From: Lachnospiraceae bacterium UBA3772
Lineage (GTDB): Bacteria > Bacillota > Clostridia > Lachnospirales > Lachnospiraceae
Direction of reading: 5' to 3'
Assembly: GCA_002371025.1 (NCBI GenBank)
Contig: DFFQ01000238.1
Span: 1-10,420 of the forward strand
Length of the DNA stretch: 10,420 bases
Shown here: one piece after another, positions 1-7,119 of the stretch
How the letters are laid out: the number at the start of each line of letters is the position of its first letter
Numbering within the stretch: position 1 is the stretch's first letter
Position numbers and translations under genes: made by a program
The notes under the pieces: generated by a model
Databases searched by the model: none
What the model was told of the DNA's origin: nothing
What the model saw: only the letters and a program-made list of their open reading frames with translations

Positions 1-30
1 TTTTTTACCGCCGATTTTTTTCTTATTCAT
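1..30 (-). CDS. 5' end of an unidentified gene (partial, runs off the window)
   Basis: Only ten codons are visible on the minus strand, reading MNKKKIGGKK. The start is supported by a perfect AGGAGG (36-41, read on the minus strand) five bases upstream of an ATG. This ATG overlaps the TAA stop of the upstream RNHCP gene (TATGAATAAG), so the two are probably translationally coupled in one minus-strand operon. The lysine-rich start would suit a basic or nucleic-acid-binding protein or the positive end of a signal sequence, but ten residues do not allow a family call. The start is fairly secure; the function is unknown. Confidence 0.6.
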   Translation of the reverse strand, partial: MNKKKIGGKK

Positions 31-379
31 AATAGCCTCCTATGTTTCCTTCTCCGCCCATCATTTTTTCAAGATCATCAATCCTGTCGATTGGAAAAGG
101 AGGATTTGCAAGAGGTTTCATAGCTATATTCATAAGTTTTAAAGGATTATCATCTTCGTTATGCTTTGAGAGTACAAATTCACCACAGAAGTTACATCTT
201 TCGATGATATCCCAGCTTCCGTCTTCATTTACTGAAACACTGACAGGTTCCATAATACCGCCGCATTCTTCACCTTCTTCATCTTTTTCATGGATCATAG
301 AAAGACAGTTAGGACAATGCTCATATATTTTATCAGTTGTATTTTCCCATCCACAGACAGGACATTTCTTTTCAATCAT
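23..379 (-). CDS. RNHCP-domain zinc-ribbon protein
   Basis: The 118-residue product resembles RNHCP-domain proteins, a small family of unknown function with two zinc-ribbon-like halves. Visible cysteines are C6/C9 (CPVC), C22/C25 (HCPNC followed by L and a spaced H, the family signature), C39 (ECGG) and C62/C65 (CNFC). They are followed by the acidic EDDN stretch (75-78) and the KPLANPPFP segment (88-96), which are also typical. The seven cysteines plus nearby histidines would suit two zinc sites. The ATG at 379 has an AGAGG about six bases upstream. It appears to be the first gene of a minus-strand operon with the overlapping gene at the window edge, and is divergent from the trk operon. A cytoplasmic location is inferred from the absence of a signal peptide or membrane segment. 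Family assignment is from remembered motif patterns; no biochemical role is claimed. Confidence 0.75.
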   Translation of the reverse strand: MIEKKCPVCGWENTTDKIYEHCPNCLSMIHEKDEEGEECGGIMEPVSVSVNEDGSWDIIERCNFCGEFVLSKHNEDDNPLKLMNIAMKPLANPPFPIDRIDDLEKMMGGEGNIGGYYE

Positions 380-490
380 AGTAAACCTCTGTTTTATAAA
401 ATGAAAATTAATACTATTTTACATAGATAATGGTATTTTATCACAGTAATTGTAGAAAAAGGAGTAAAAACTACTTTTTTATTATTTTTC

Positions 491-519
491 TCTACAAATT
501 CACGGTTTTGTTGTATAAT
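491..519 (+). promoter_or_regulatory. Sigma-A-like promoter of the cbiG-like/trkA/trkH operon
   Basis: A -35 TCTACA (491-496, 4 of 6 to consensus), a 17-bp spacer and a perfect -10 TATAAT (514-519) point to a start site near 525-527, about 90 bases before the first ATG. The -35 box is also the right half of an inverted repeat, TTGTAGA (450-456) with TCTACAA (491-497), so a protein bound to that dyad would compete with RNA polymerase. Prediction from sequence only. Confidence 0.65.
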
Positions 520-530
520 AGAATCCGTAT

Positions 531-588
531 GACTCTAGTTATGGTTTTCCTGTGGGAGTAAATGGAAAAGGGCGGATTATAGCTGAGT
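531..588 (+). promoter_or_regulatory. Potential structured 5' leader of the trk operon
   Basis: The leader can fold into a two-tier stem-loop. The outer helix pairs ACTC-U-AGTTAT (532-542) with ATAGCTGAGT (579-588): ten pairs including one G-U and one bulged U at 536. The inner helix pairs TTTTCC (545-550) with GGAAAA (564-569), with a 13-base loop containing GUGGGAG. The asymmetric internal loop holds GG on one side and nine bases on the other. No match to a riboswitch class I know was recognised, including the c-di-AMP ydaO element that controls K+ transport in other Firmicutes. Folded by eye; it could be chance. Confidence 0.35.
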
Positions 589-614
589 AAATATATATTA
601 GGTAGGAATATGGT

Positions 615-1574
615 ATGGTTCTTTACATAGTAAGTTTTTCTAAAAAAGGAAAATATCTTGCTGAAGACATAAAGAGAATGTTTTTGGATAAATATGTGGT
701 GGCGCTCTTTGATAATGAGAATGCCACTGATATTGCTGCGCGGGCTATTGAAGACGGAGCGTGGCTTCTTTATATTGCACCTACTGATAAAGCTGTTGCT
801 GCCATCAGTCCATTTGTAAAGAAGAAAACTCTCGATATTCCGGTTGCGGTTATAGATGAAGATGCTAAATTTGTACTTCCAATCGCATCAGGAGACTTAG
901 GCCAGGGTACAACTCTTGCAGTTGAGGTTGCTGCTGCAACTCATGGAGAGCCTGTACTTACAATGGCTAAAGACATTGAGAAGAAAAAAGCAATAGACAG
1001 ATTTGCCAAGGATAATTACCTTAAAGTACAGAATAGAGAAATGGTAACCGAATTATCTAAGAAACAGATAAGAGGTGAAATTTCTAAGGTATTTGTTGAC
1101 AGTGAATATATATCCAGATTTTTAGAGGGAAAATATCCTCCTTCAATGAAGAAGACAGAGGATATGAAGGAGGCAAATATTGTTATTTCACAGGATAATC
1201 TTAAGGATGGTGTTTTATGGCTTTATCCAAGACATTTCTTTGTAGGAATTACCTGTGATGGAGAGAAGTCAGTAGATGAACTTTCTGATTTCATTCTTGG
1301 AATTTTAAATGCATGCACCATTGATCTCATGGATGTGGCTGCTATCGCCACAACAGACGAAGAGAAAGTGGATGTTGATATTAATAGATTTACCGCAAAG
1401 AATAGAATCCCATTTGTCACATTTAGTGATGAAGCATTAGGTATTAAAGATGAGGAAATCGGTGCGGTATGCGAGAGAGCTGCCATGGTAGCAGCTGGTG
1501 AAGGCGCTGAACTGCTTATGCCGGGTATCACAGAAAATGGCATAACAATGGCTATTGCCAGAAGGAAGATTTAA
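615..1574 (+). CDS. CbiG-like protein (cobalt-precorrin-5A hydrolase family), free-standing
   Basis: The 319-residue protein has the layout of CbiG, which opens the delta-lactone of cobalt-precorrin-5A in anaerobic cobalamin synthesis. The N-terminal half carries the DIPVAVIDEDAKFVLPIASGDLG region (about 74-96). The C-terminal half carries the CbiG_C pattern: VGITC start (210-214), IATTDEEKVD (244-253), then ERAAMVAAG and a terminal MAIARR strand. The usual glycine-rich GHLGGAN motif reads GDLGQGT (93-99), so histidine and GAN are changed. No other cobalamin gene is nearby; it is followed by trkA after 45 bases and trkH, apparently in one operon. Either it is a genuine cbiG displaced from its pathway or a paralogue reused for another role; the altered motif and setting favour caution. 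Start: ATG at 615 with TAGGTAGGA about seven bases upstream; an ATG at 610 is out of frame. Confidence 0.7.
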   Translation: MVLYIVSFSKKGKYLAEDIKRMFLDKYVVALFDNENATDIAARAIEDGAWLLYIAPTDKAVAAISPFVKKKTLDIPVAVIDEDAKFVLPIASGDLGQGTTLAVEVAAATHGEPVLTMAKDIEKKKAIDRFAKDNYLKVQNREMVTELSKKQIRGEISKVFVDSEYISRFLEGKYPPSMKKTEDMKEANIVISQDNLKDGVLWLYPRHFFVGITCDGEKSVDELSDFILGILNACTIDLMDVAAIATTDEEKVDVDINRFTAKNRIPFVTFSDEALGIKDEEIGAVCERAAMVAAGEGAELLMPGITENGITMAIARRKI

Positions 1575-1579
1575 CTTAT

Positions 1580-1593
1580 CCAGTCTTAACTGG
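1580..1593 (+). repeat. Small intercistronic hairpin
   Basis: CCAGT (1580-1584) and ACTGG (1589-1593) pair around a CTTA loop; T1579 and A1594 extend the stem to six pairs. There is no U-run, so it is not a terminator. It may mark an mRNA processing or stabilising element between the cbiG-like gene and trkA, or be chance. Confidence 0.3.
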
Positions 1594-1619
1594 AAATATG
1601 ATTACAGAGGTTATTTTAA

Positions 1620-2978
1620 ATGAATATTATTATTGCAGGCTGTGGCAAAGTTGGAACAGAACTTGCCGGACAGCTCGCCAGTGAAGATAACGAGGTTACT
1701 GTAATTGATACTAATATGGAAAAGTTGACTCATGTATCAAAAAACAGTGATGTAATCGGTTATCAGGGTGACTGCACAGGTTATCACACACAACTAGATG
1801 CAGGCATAGAGAAGGCTGATCTTATGATTGCAGTAACAGATCAGGATGAGAAAAATATGCTTGCATGTCTTATTGCCAGAAAAGCCGGTAAGTGTAAGAC
1901 TATCGCCAGAGTTAGAAATCCACAATATTCAGATGAAATAGAATATCTTAAAGAAGAACTTGGACTTTCAATGTCTGTTAATCCTGAGAGAGCTGCAGCA
2001 GAAGATATGGTAAGACTGCTCAGAGTTCCTTCAGCCCTTGACGTAGATACATTTGCAAAAGGTAAGGTAAATGTTATACGTCTTATTGTTCCGGAGGATT
2101 CAGTTCTTAATGGACTTGTTATTAAAGACATTGGAAAAAAAATAGGAAATAAAGGCCTTATCTGCATCGTTGAAAGAGACGGAAATGTTACCATTCCTAG
2201 TGGTGACTTTATTCTTCAGGCTGGAGACAGAATTTCAGTTGCCGTTGCTTTGGCAGATTTAAATGAATTCCTTGATAAATCTAAGATCAGAACTAAAAGG
2301 ATTCAGAATGTCCTTATTGCTGGTGGAGGCATGATGAGTTATTACCTTGCCAAGAAGCTTATCAGTCTTCATATGTCTGTAAAGATCATTGATAAAGATA
2401 AAAAGAGATGCGAAGCTTTAGAAGCTATGCTTCCTAAGGCTATGATAATCAATGGAGATGCCACAGACAGGGAGCTTCTCATTGAGGAATCAATCGATAA
2501 GATGGATGCAGTATGTGCTCTTATGGATCATGATGAGGAAAATATCCTTCTCTCGCTTTATGTATCAAAAGTTTGCCATGCTAAGCAGCTTACAAGGATG
2601 CATAGAAATTCATATGAAGATATGGTTGGCGAACTTCCTGTGGGAAATATCATTTCAACCAAGAAGATCACCGCAGAATATATCCTTAGATTTGTTCGTT
2701 CAATGCAGAATTCTTATGGAAGCAATGTAGAATCTTTATACAGACTTGCTGATAATAAGGCAGAAGCATTGGAATTTACAGTAGGAAAAGGAGCAGAAGT
2801 TACAAAAGCTCCGATCAAAGATTTAAATATAATTCCTAATACACTTATTTGTTCCATAATAAGAAAAGGTGTTGTTATAAGACCGGGTGGAAATGATCAA
2901 ATTCATTCCGGGGATAGTGTAGTAGTTGTTACTACCAATACAAGACTTAATGGAATAGATGAAATAATAAGGGGTTAA
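1620..2978 (+). CDS. trkA: TrkA, peripheral NAD-binding regulatory subunit of Trk K+ uptake
   Basis: The 452-residue protein is the full-length, duplicated form of TrkA, which gates the TrkH membrane channel in response to nucleotides. First half: Rossmann motif GCGKVG (7-12) with the acidic D30 that usually contacts the adenine ribose, then a first RCK_C region (about 140-215) ending in the typical GDRISV. Second half: Rossmann-like motif GGGMMS (235-240), which lacks the last canonical glycine, with IIDKD at 256-260, then a second RCK_C (about 375-452) with GDSVVVV. RCK_C domains bind c-di-AMP in several Firmicutes K+ transporters; that is family knowledge, not visible here. It is a cytosolic protein assembling on TrkH, encoded nine bases downstream. 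AGAGG lies nine bases before the ATG. Intact, no frameshift. Confidence 0.92.
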   Translation: MNIIIAGCGKVGTELAGQLASEDNEVTVIDTNMEKLTHVSKNSDVIGYQGDCTGYHTQLDAGIEKADLMIAVTDQDEKNMLACLIARKAGKCKTIARVRNPQYSDEIEYLKEELGLSMSVNPERAAAEDMVRLLRVPSALDVDTFAKGKVNVIRLIVPEDSVLNGLVIKDIGKKIGNKGLICIVERDGNVTIPSGDFILQAGDRISVAVALADLNEFLDKSKIRTKRIQNVLIAGGGMMSYYLAKKLISLHMSVKIIDKDKKRCEALEAMLPKAMIINGDATDRELLIEESIDKMDAVCALMDHDEENILLSLYVSKVCHAKQLTRMHRNSYEDMVGELPVGNIISTKKITAEYILRFVRSMQNSYGSNVESLYRLADNKAEALEFTVGKGAEVTKAPIKDLNIIPNTLICSIIRKGVVIRPGGNDQIHSGDSVVVVTTNTRLNGIDEIIRG

Positions 2979-2987
2979 GGAGACGGT

Positions 2988-4424
2988 ATGAATTATCTGA
3001 TGATACTTAATACAATTGGAACGCTGCTCCAATTTGAAGGTCTTTTCCTTATACCACCTATTATTACAGGTTTTGTATATAGAGATAAAGAAACATTATG
3101 TTTTATATTAGTTGCTATAGGTTCTTCTTTAGTAGGAACCTTGGTAAAACTGATAAAGATTAAAAATAGAAAACTTCATGCAAAAGAAGGTTTTGTTATC
3201 ACAGCTTTTGCATGGATAATAATGAGTATAGTAGGAGCGCTTCCATTTGTATTTACTGGAGCAATTCCTTCATTTACAGATGCTTACTTTGAAGTAGCAT
3301 CAGGTTTTACTACTACGGGAGCCAGCATCCTTACAAATGTTGAGGCTTTAAGCCATTCACTTCTATTATGGAGAAGTTTCACTCACTGGCTGGGTGGTAT
3401 GGGTGTTCTGGTATTTATCATGGCAGTTGTCCCATCAAGTGCTGATGAGATGCATATCATGAAAGCAGAAAGTCCGGGACCATCAGTAGATAAGCTGGTA
3501 CCAAAGGTAAGACGTACTGCTTTTATACAGTATGCTTTATATCTTGGGCTCACTATAATGCAGTTTATCCTTCTTGCCATTGCAAGAATGCCAATATTTG
3601 ATGCTATCTGTCTTACATTTGGTACGGCAGGAACAGGTGGTTTTGGTGTTAAGGGAGACAGTATTGCAAGTTATAGCAATACATGTCAGGTGATAATCAC
3701 AGTATTTATGTTCCTCTTCGGAGTGAATTTTAAATTTTATTATCTTTTCGTTATAAAGAAGATAAAAGATGCGTTAAAGTCAGAAGAAGTTAGATGGTAT
3801 CTGATAATTTATACAACTGCAGTTATTTTTGTAGTATTTGGAATAATCGGAGAAATTGGAAGTTTTGCTACATCTCTTAGACTGGCATCATTCCAGGTGG
3901 CATCGGTAATGACAACTACCGGATATGCTACAATAGACTTTAATAACTGGGCTACATTCCCAAAGACAGTTATGGTCATGGTAATGTTTGTGGGAGCCTG
4001 TGCCGGAAGTACCGGTGGTGGTATGAAGGTATCAAGATGGATCCTTTATTTTAAACAGGTTATCAGAGGAATGCAGCAGTTCATCCATCCAAGGAGCGTT
4101 AAGAATATAAGACTTGAAGGAAAGATTGTTGATGATGAGACTTTAAAAACAACAAATCTTTACTTTATGGCTTATGCCTTTGTGTTTATATTTTCACTTA
4201 TACTTATCAGTCTTGATGGATTTGATTTTACTACATCATTTACAGCTATAACCGCAACTATAAATAATATAGGTCCAGGTCTTAATGTAGTTGGACCAGC
4301 TGGTAATTTCGCAGGCTTCAGTAATCTTTCAAAATGGGTAATGTCATTTGATATGATCGCTGGACGTCTTGAGATGTTTCCTATGCTGATACTTCTAGCA
4401 CCATCAACCTGGAAGAAGAGTTAA
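2988..4424 (+). CDS. trkH: TrkH-type K+ uptake membrane subunit
   Basis: The 478-residue integral membrane protein is the K+-conducting subunit of the Trk/Ktr/HKT superfamily, which is built of four membrane-pore-membrane repeats. All four filter segments are visible: TTTGA (108-112), GTAGTGGFG (212-220), TTTGYA (309-314) and NNIGPG (426-431). The first filter position is glycine in each, as expected for K+ selectivity. The intramembrane loop region of the third repeat reads GACAGSTGGGMK (336-347). The C terminus GRLEMFPMLILLAPSTWKK is the usual TrkH ending, so the protein is complete. AAGGAG (2977-2982) overlaps the trkA stop codon and sits five bases from the ATG, indicating tight operon coupling. 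Gating would be by the TrkA protein encoded just upstream. Confidence 0.95.
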   Translation: MNYLMILNTIGTLLQFEGLFLIPPIITGFVYRDKETLCFILVAIGSSLVGTLVKLIKIKNRKLHAKEGFVITAFAWIIMSIVGALPFVFTGAIPSFTDAYFEVASGFTTTGASILTNVEALSHSLLLWRSFTHWLGGMGVLVFIMAVVPSSADEMHIMKAESPGPSVDKLVPKVRRTAFIQYALYLGLTIMQFILLAIARMPIFDAICLTFGTAGTGGFGVKGDSIASYSNTCQVIITVFMFLFGVNFKFYYLFVIKKIKDALKSEEVRWYLIIYTTAVIFVVFGIIGEIGSFATSLRLASFQVASVMTTTGYATIDFNNWATFPKTVMVMVMFVGACAGSTGGGMKVSRWILYFKQVIRGMQQFIHPRSVKNIRLEGKIVDDETLKTTNLYFMAYAFVFIFSLILISLDGFDFTTSFTAITATINNIGPGLNVVGPAGNFAGFSNLSKWVMSFDMIAGRLEMFPMLILLAPSTWKKS

Positions 4425-4466
4425 ACAAATGGACCACAGTCCCGGGGGGCTGTGGTCCATTTGTTT
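4423..4466. terminator. Bidirectional intrinsic terminator between trkH and the hydrolase gene
   Basis: A perfect 17-bp stem (4423-4439 with 4450-4466), extendable inward to about 19-20 pairs including one G-U, surrounds a CCCGGGG-rich loop. T-rich ends (ATTTGTTT on the plus strand, ATTTGTTT on the minus strand) follow each arm. The stem begins inside the trkH TAA stop and ends one base before the stop of the convergent hydrolase, so one hairpin serves both genes. Confidence 0.92.
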
Positions 4467-4467
4467 G

Positions 4468-5418
4468 TTACTGTATTTTTTCTAATTCATAATGCTCATC
4501 AAGCCAATCACTGATATAAGCATAAACATCTTCTCTATCAGTTTCATTTAATATCTCATGTCTGTCATTTGGGAATAAGTGGCATACCACATCTTTAATT
4601 CCAGCCTGTACAAACTTTTGATAAACCTTTTTAACACCTGCTCCAAGATTTCCAACAGGATCGTCTTCACCAGATACAATAAGTATAGGAAGATTTTTAG
4701 GAATTGAATCAATGTTCTTCTTTTGATTAGTATAAAGTACAGTTGTAAGAAGAGCTTCATATCCGTTAAGAGTAAATGTAAATGTGTTAAGAGGGTTACT
4801 GTAGTAAGCGGCTACATTTTCCTCATTCTTAGATAACCAGCTGTTAGATATATCGGTACCATCAAGGTTGTATTTCTTATATGGTGCGGTATAAGTTAAG
4901 TCTCTAACCTTTGTATCTCTGTAATGCCATCCGAATTTCTTCGCTTTAGCTTTTATAAGAGCAAGACCTCCAAGGGTTGCTATATCACTTTCGCAGCCTG
5001 TGCCCATGACAATGGCGCCTGCAAGACCATCTCCGTATTGAGATATATATTTACGAAGAAGATAAGAACCCATGCTATGTCCCAGGATGAAATATGGGAG
5101 ATCAGGATATTTTTTTACTGTTGCATTTCTAAGACGGTTAATATCATGAATAAGTTTATCGGAAGGGTTATTATCAGCGATAAATCCAAGATCTTCATCT
5201 GATCTTACGGACTTACCATGTCCAAGATGATCATGGCCTATAACAATAAAGCCTTTGGTTGTCATATAATTAGCAAATTCATCATAGCGGTCTATATATT
5301 CAATCATACCATGCACTATCTGGAGTACAGCTTTAGGAGCTCCCTCGTCTGGGATCCAACTGATAACATGGATTTTTGTAATGCCATCAGAAGATGGAAA
5401 AGAATATTCTTTTTTCAT
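4468..5418 (-). CDS. Alpha/beta hydrolase, monoacylglycerol lipase/lysophospholipase-like (Hydrolase_4)
   Basis: The 316-residue serine hydrolase probably cleaves an ester of a lipid or similar small substrate; the exact substrate cannot be read from sequence. It shows the oxyanion-side HGM (36-38), the DHLGHGKS segment (63-70) typical of the PldB/monoacylglycerol-lipase branch, and the nucleophile elbow GHSMG with S115. The probable acid is D253 (SGEDDPVG) and the catalytic histidine H287 (NDRHE), so the triad is complete. Length is near the usual 270-330. There is no signal peptide or membrane helix, so a cytoplasmic location is likely. It is monocistronic, with its own minus-strand promoter and a terminator shared with trkH. 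The ribosome binding site GAAAGGA is about eleven bases before the ATG, slightly far, but no better start is visible. Confidence 0.88.
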   Translation of the reverse strand: MKKEYSFPSSDGITKIHVISWIPDEGAPKAVLQIVHGMIEYIDRYDEFANYMTTKGFIVIGHDHLGHGKSVRSDEDLGFIADNNPSDKLIHDINRLRNATVKKYPDLPYFILGHSMGSYLLRKYISQYGDGLAGAIVMGTGCESDIATLGGLALIKAKAKKFGWHYRDTKVRDLTYTAPYKKYNLDGTDISNSWLSKNEENVAAYYSNPLNTFTFTLNGYEALLTTVLYTNQKKNIDSIPKNLPILIVSGEDDPVGNLGAGVKKVYQKFVQAGIKDVVCHLFPNDRHEILNETDREDVYAYISDWLDEHYELEKIQ

Positions 5419-5462
5419 AGCAAAACGAGTCCTTTCTATAGATTACGTAAAAGATTAAGTAA

Positions 5463-5491
5463 ATTATATCAAAGTTTTTTTATTCTGTCTT
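5463..5491 (-). promoter_or_regulatory. Sigma-A-like promoter of the hydrolase gene
   Basis: Read on the minus strand, AAGACA (-35, 5486-5491; 4 of 6), a 17-bp A-rich spacer and a perfect TATAAT (-10, 5463-5468) place the start about 38 bases before the ATG at 5418. Confidence 0.65.
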
Positions 5492-5542
5492 TTCCCAAAT
5501 GTGACAGAAAGTTACATTTTTGTAAGGTTTATATATTTTTAT

Positions 5543-5578
5543 GGTTATAGCTTCAACCTATAACCGGTTGAGCTTTTT
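5543..5578. repeat. Overlapping inverted repeats with two alternative hairpins upstream of metY
   Basis: GGTTATAG (5543-5550) is a perfect 8-bp inverted repeat of CTATAACC (5558-5565) across a seven-base loop. AGCTTCAACC (5549-5558) can instead pair with GGTTGAGCT (5566-5574), with one bulge, and this second stem is followed by TTTTT like an intrinsic terminator. AACCGGTT (5562-5569) is itself a palindrome. The two stems exclude each other, as in attenuators. However, no clear plus-strand promoter lies upstream and the metY promoter lies downstream, so a DNA operator is as likely as an RNA switch. Confidence 0.5.
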
Positions 5579-5583
5579 AGGTA

Positions 5584-5613
5584 TTAACACTTATCAGATG
5601 AACTATGTATAAT
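5584..5613 (+). promoter_or_regulatory. metY promoter within nested inverted repeats
   Basis: TTAACA (-35, 5584-5589; 5 of 6), an 18-bp spacer and perfect TATAAT (-10, 5608-5613) predict a start near 5620, leaving a 90-base leader. Two nested dyads flank the -10: TATCAGAT (5592-5599) with ATCTGATA (5639-5646), and CTATGT (5603-5608) with ACATAG (5619-5624). These could be operator half-sites. No SAM (S-box) riboswitch pattern was recognised in the leader. Confidence 0.6.
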
Positions 5614-5709
5614 ACAAAACATAGAAACAAACATACCAATCTGATAGGAAATTAAATCAGTAAAGGTAATCAAAAAAATATGTATAAATAAAGCCGGGAG
5701 GATATAGAT

Positions 5710-7011
5710 ATGTCAGAATTAAAAGAAAGAAAGTTACATTTTGAAACATTACAGACTCATGTAGGACAGGAAACTCCAGATCCAGCAACAGGTGCAAGAG
5801 CAGTACCGATTTATCAGACTTCATCATATGTATTTAATAATTCAGACCATGCGGAAGCAAGATTTGGTTTAAAGGATGCAGGAAATATCTATGGAAGACT
5901 TACAAATCCTACACAGGATGTATTTGAACAAAGAATTGCAGCCTTAGAAAAAGGTGCAGCAGCTCTTGGAGTTGCATCTGGTGCAGCGGCAGTAACTTAT
6001 GTATTTCAGGCTGTAGCTCATGCAGGAGACCATATAGTATCAGCAAAAAATATATATGGCGGCACTTACAATTATTTAGCACATACAATAAGAGATTATG
6101 GAGTTGAGACTTCATTTGTTGATCCATATGATTATGATGCTATTGAAAATGCCATTCAGGAAAATACAAAAGCTCTCTATGCAGAGACTCTTGGAAATCC
6201 AAATGGAGAGGTGCTGGACATTGAAAAGTGGGCTGAAATTGCTCATTCGCATGGAATCCCACTTATAGTAGATAATACATTTGCAACACCATTTTTAATC
6301 AGACCGATTGAGTGGGGAGCAGATATCGTAGTACATTCAGCAACAAAATTCATAGGTGGACATGGAACAACCATTGGTGGTGTGATAATCGATGCAGGTA
6401 AGTTTGACTGGGCACAGAATGATAAGTGGCCATGGCTTAAAGAACCAAATCCATCATATCACGGTGTAAGCTTTGCTAAAGATGTGGCACCAGTTGGTTT
6501 TATTGTTTATATCAGAGCAATCCTCCTTCGTGATACCGGTGCAACACTTTCACCATTCCATGCCTGGATCTTCCTTCAGGGGCTTGAGACATTATCACTA
6601 CGTGTTGAAAGACATGTAGAAAATGCCCTTAAGGTTGTAGAATACTTAAAGAATAATGATAAAGTGGAATATATTTCTCATCCTGCAGTATCAGAAGATA
6701 AGCTTCAGCAGGAATTATATAAGAAATATCTTCCAAATGGAGGCGGATCAATATTCACATTTAATATCAAGGGAGATGCAAGAACTGCTAAGGATTTCAT
6801 TGATAATCTTAAATTATTCTCCCTCCTTGCAAATGTAGCAGATGTTAAGTCTCTTGCTATACACCCTGCATCAACAACACATTCAGAGGATAACGAGGAA
6901 GAACTTCTCGCTCAGGGAATCAAGCAAAATACTGTAAGACTTTCGGTTGGTATAGAACATATCGACGATATATTATTTGATCTTAAGGAAGCATTTAACG
7001 CAGTAAAGTAA
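5710..7011 (+). CDS. metY: O-acetylhomoserine sulfhydrylase (O-acetylhomoserine aminocarboxypropyltransferase)
   Basis: The 433-residue PLP enzyme of the Cys/Met-metabolism family converts O-acetyl-L-homoserine and sulfide to L-homocysteine and acetate, the direct-sulfhydrylation route to methionine. Evidence: the [28 protein letters not shown] opening characteristic of MetY; YGRLTNPT (61-68) which binds cofactor phosphate from the neighbouring subunit; SGAAAVTY (90-97); the pyridine-nitrogen aspartate D188 (VDNTFATPF); and the Schiff-base lysine K213 in [10 protein letters not shown]. The roughly 430-residue length with a long insert after the lysine ([22 protein letters not shown]) separates MetY from the shorter MetB/MetC/MetZ. 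It ends with the family's [10 protein letters not shown] helix. Cytosolic, probably a tetramer (family knowledge). GGGAGG (5696-5701) is eight bases from the ATG. It appears monocistronic; no sulfur gene is adjacent. Confidence 0.95.
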   Translation: [433 protein letters not shown]

Positions 7012-7103
7012 AGAAGAAAAAAGGAACAAGTAGAAAATAGAAGTAAGAAAAAATAGTTTACCAATTTAAAATGATAAGTCATTAGTAATAACTCCTATAT
7101 TAA

Positions 7104-7119
7104 GGCAGGTAGCGCTGCC
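7104..7119 (+). repeat. GC-rich short hairpin downstream of metY
   Basis: GGCAG (7104-7108) pairs with CTGCC (7115-7119) around GTAGCG. No U-run follows (GAAAGATTAA), so the real terminator is the next stem 20 bases on. It might protect the metY mRNA 3' end. Confidence 0.35.

Noticed and set aside
42..404. Plus-strand open frame of 120 codons opposite the RNHCP gene
   Set aside because: It lies antisense to a frame with clear zinc-ribbon motifs and has no ribosome binding site or recognisable family.
526..614. Known c-di-AMP (ydaO) or cobalamin riboswitch before the cbiG-like/trk operon
   Set aside because: The leader is too short for either, and their conserved core sequences were not found; only an unclassified fold remains.
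1223..2194. Minus-strand open frames (1223-1543 and 1841-2194) opposite the cbiG-like gene and trkA
   Set aside because: Serine/proline-rich shadow translations of conserved plus-strand genes, without ribosome binding sites.
2452..2730. Plus-strand 92-codon frame inside trkA
   Set aside because: Out of frame within an intact TrkA; its sequence is a frame-shifted shadow.
4924..5550. Plus-strand frames opposite the hydrolase gene (4924-5202, 5218-5550)
   Set aside because: Antisense to a complete serine-hydrolase triad; no supporting signals.
5614..5709. SAM or T-box riboswitch in the metY leader
   Set aside because: The 90-base leader is A-rich and lacks the conserved S-box or T-box core sequences and a terminator before the ATG.
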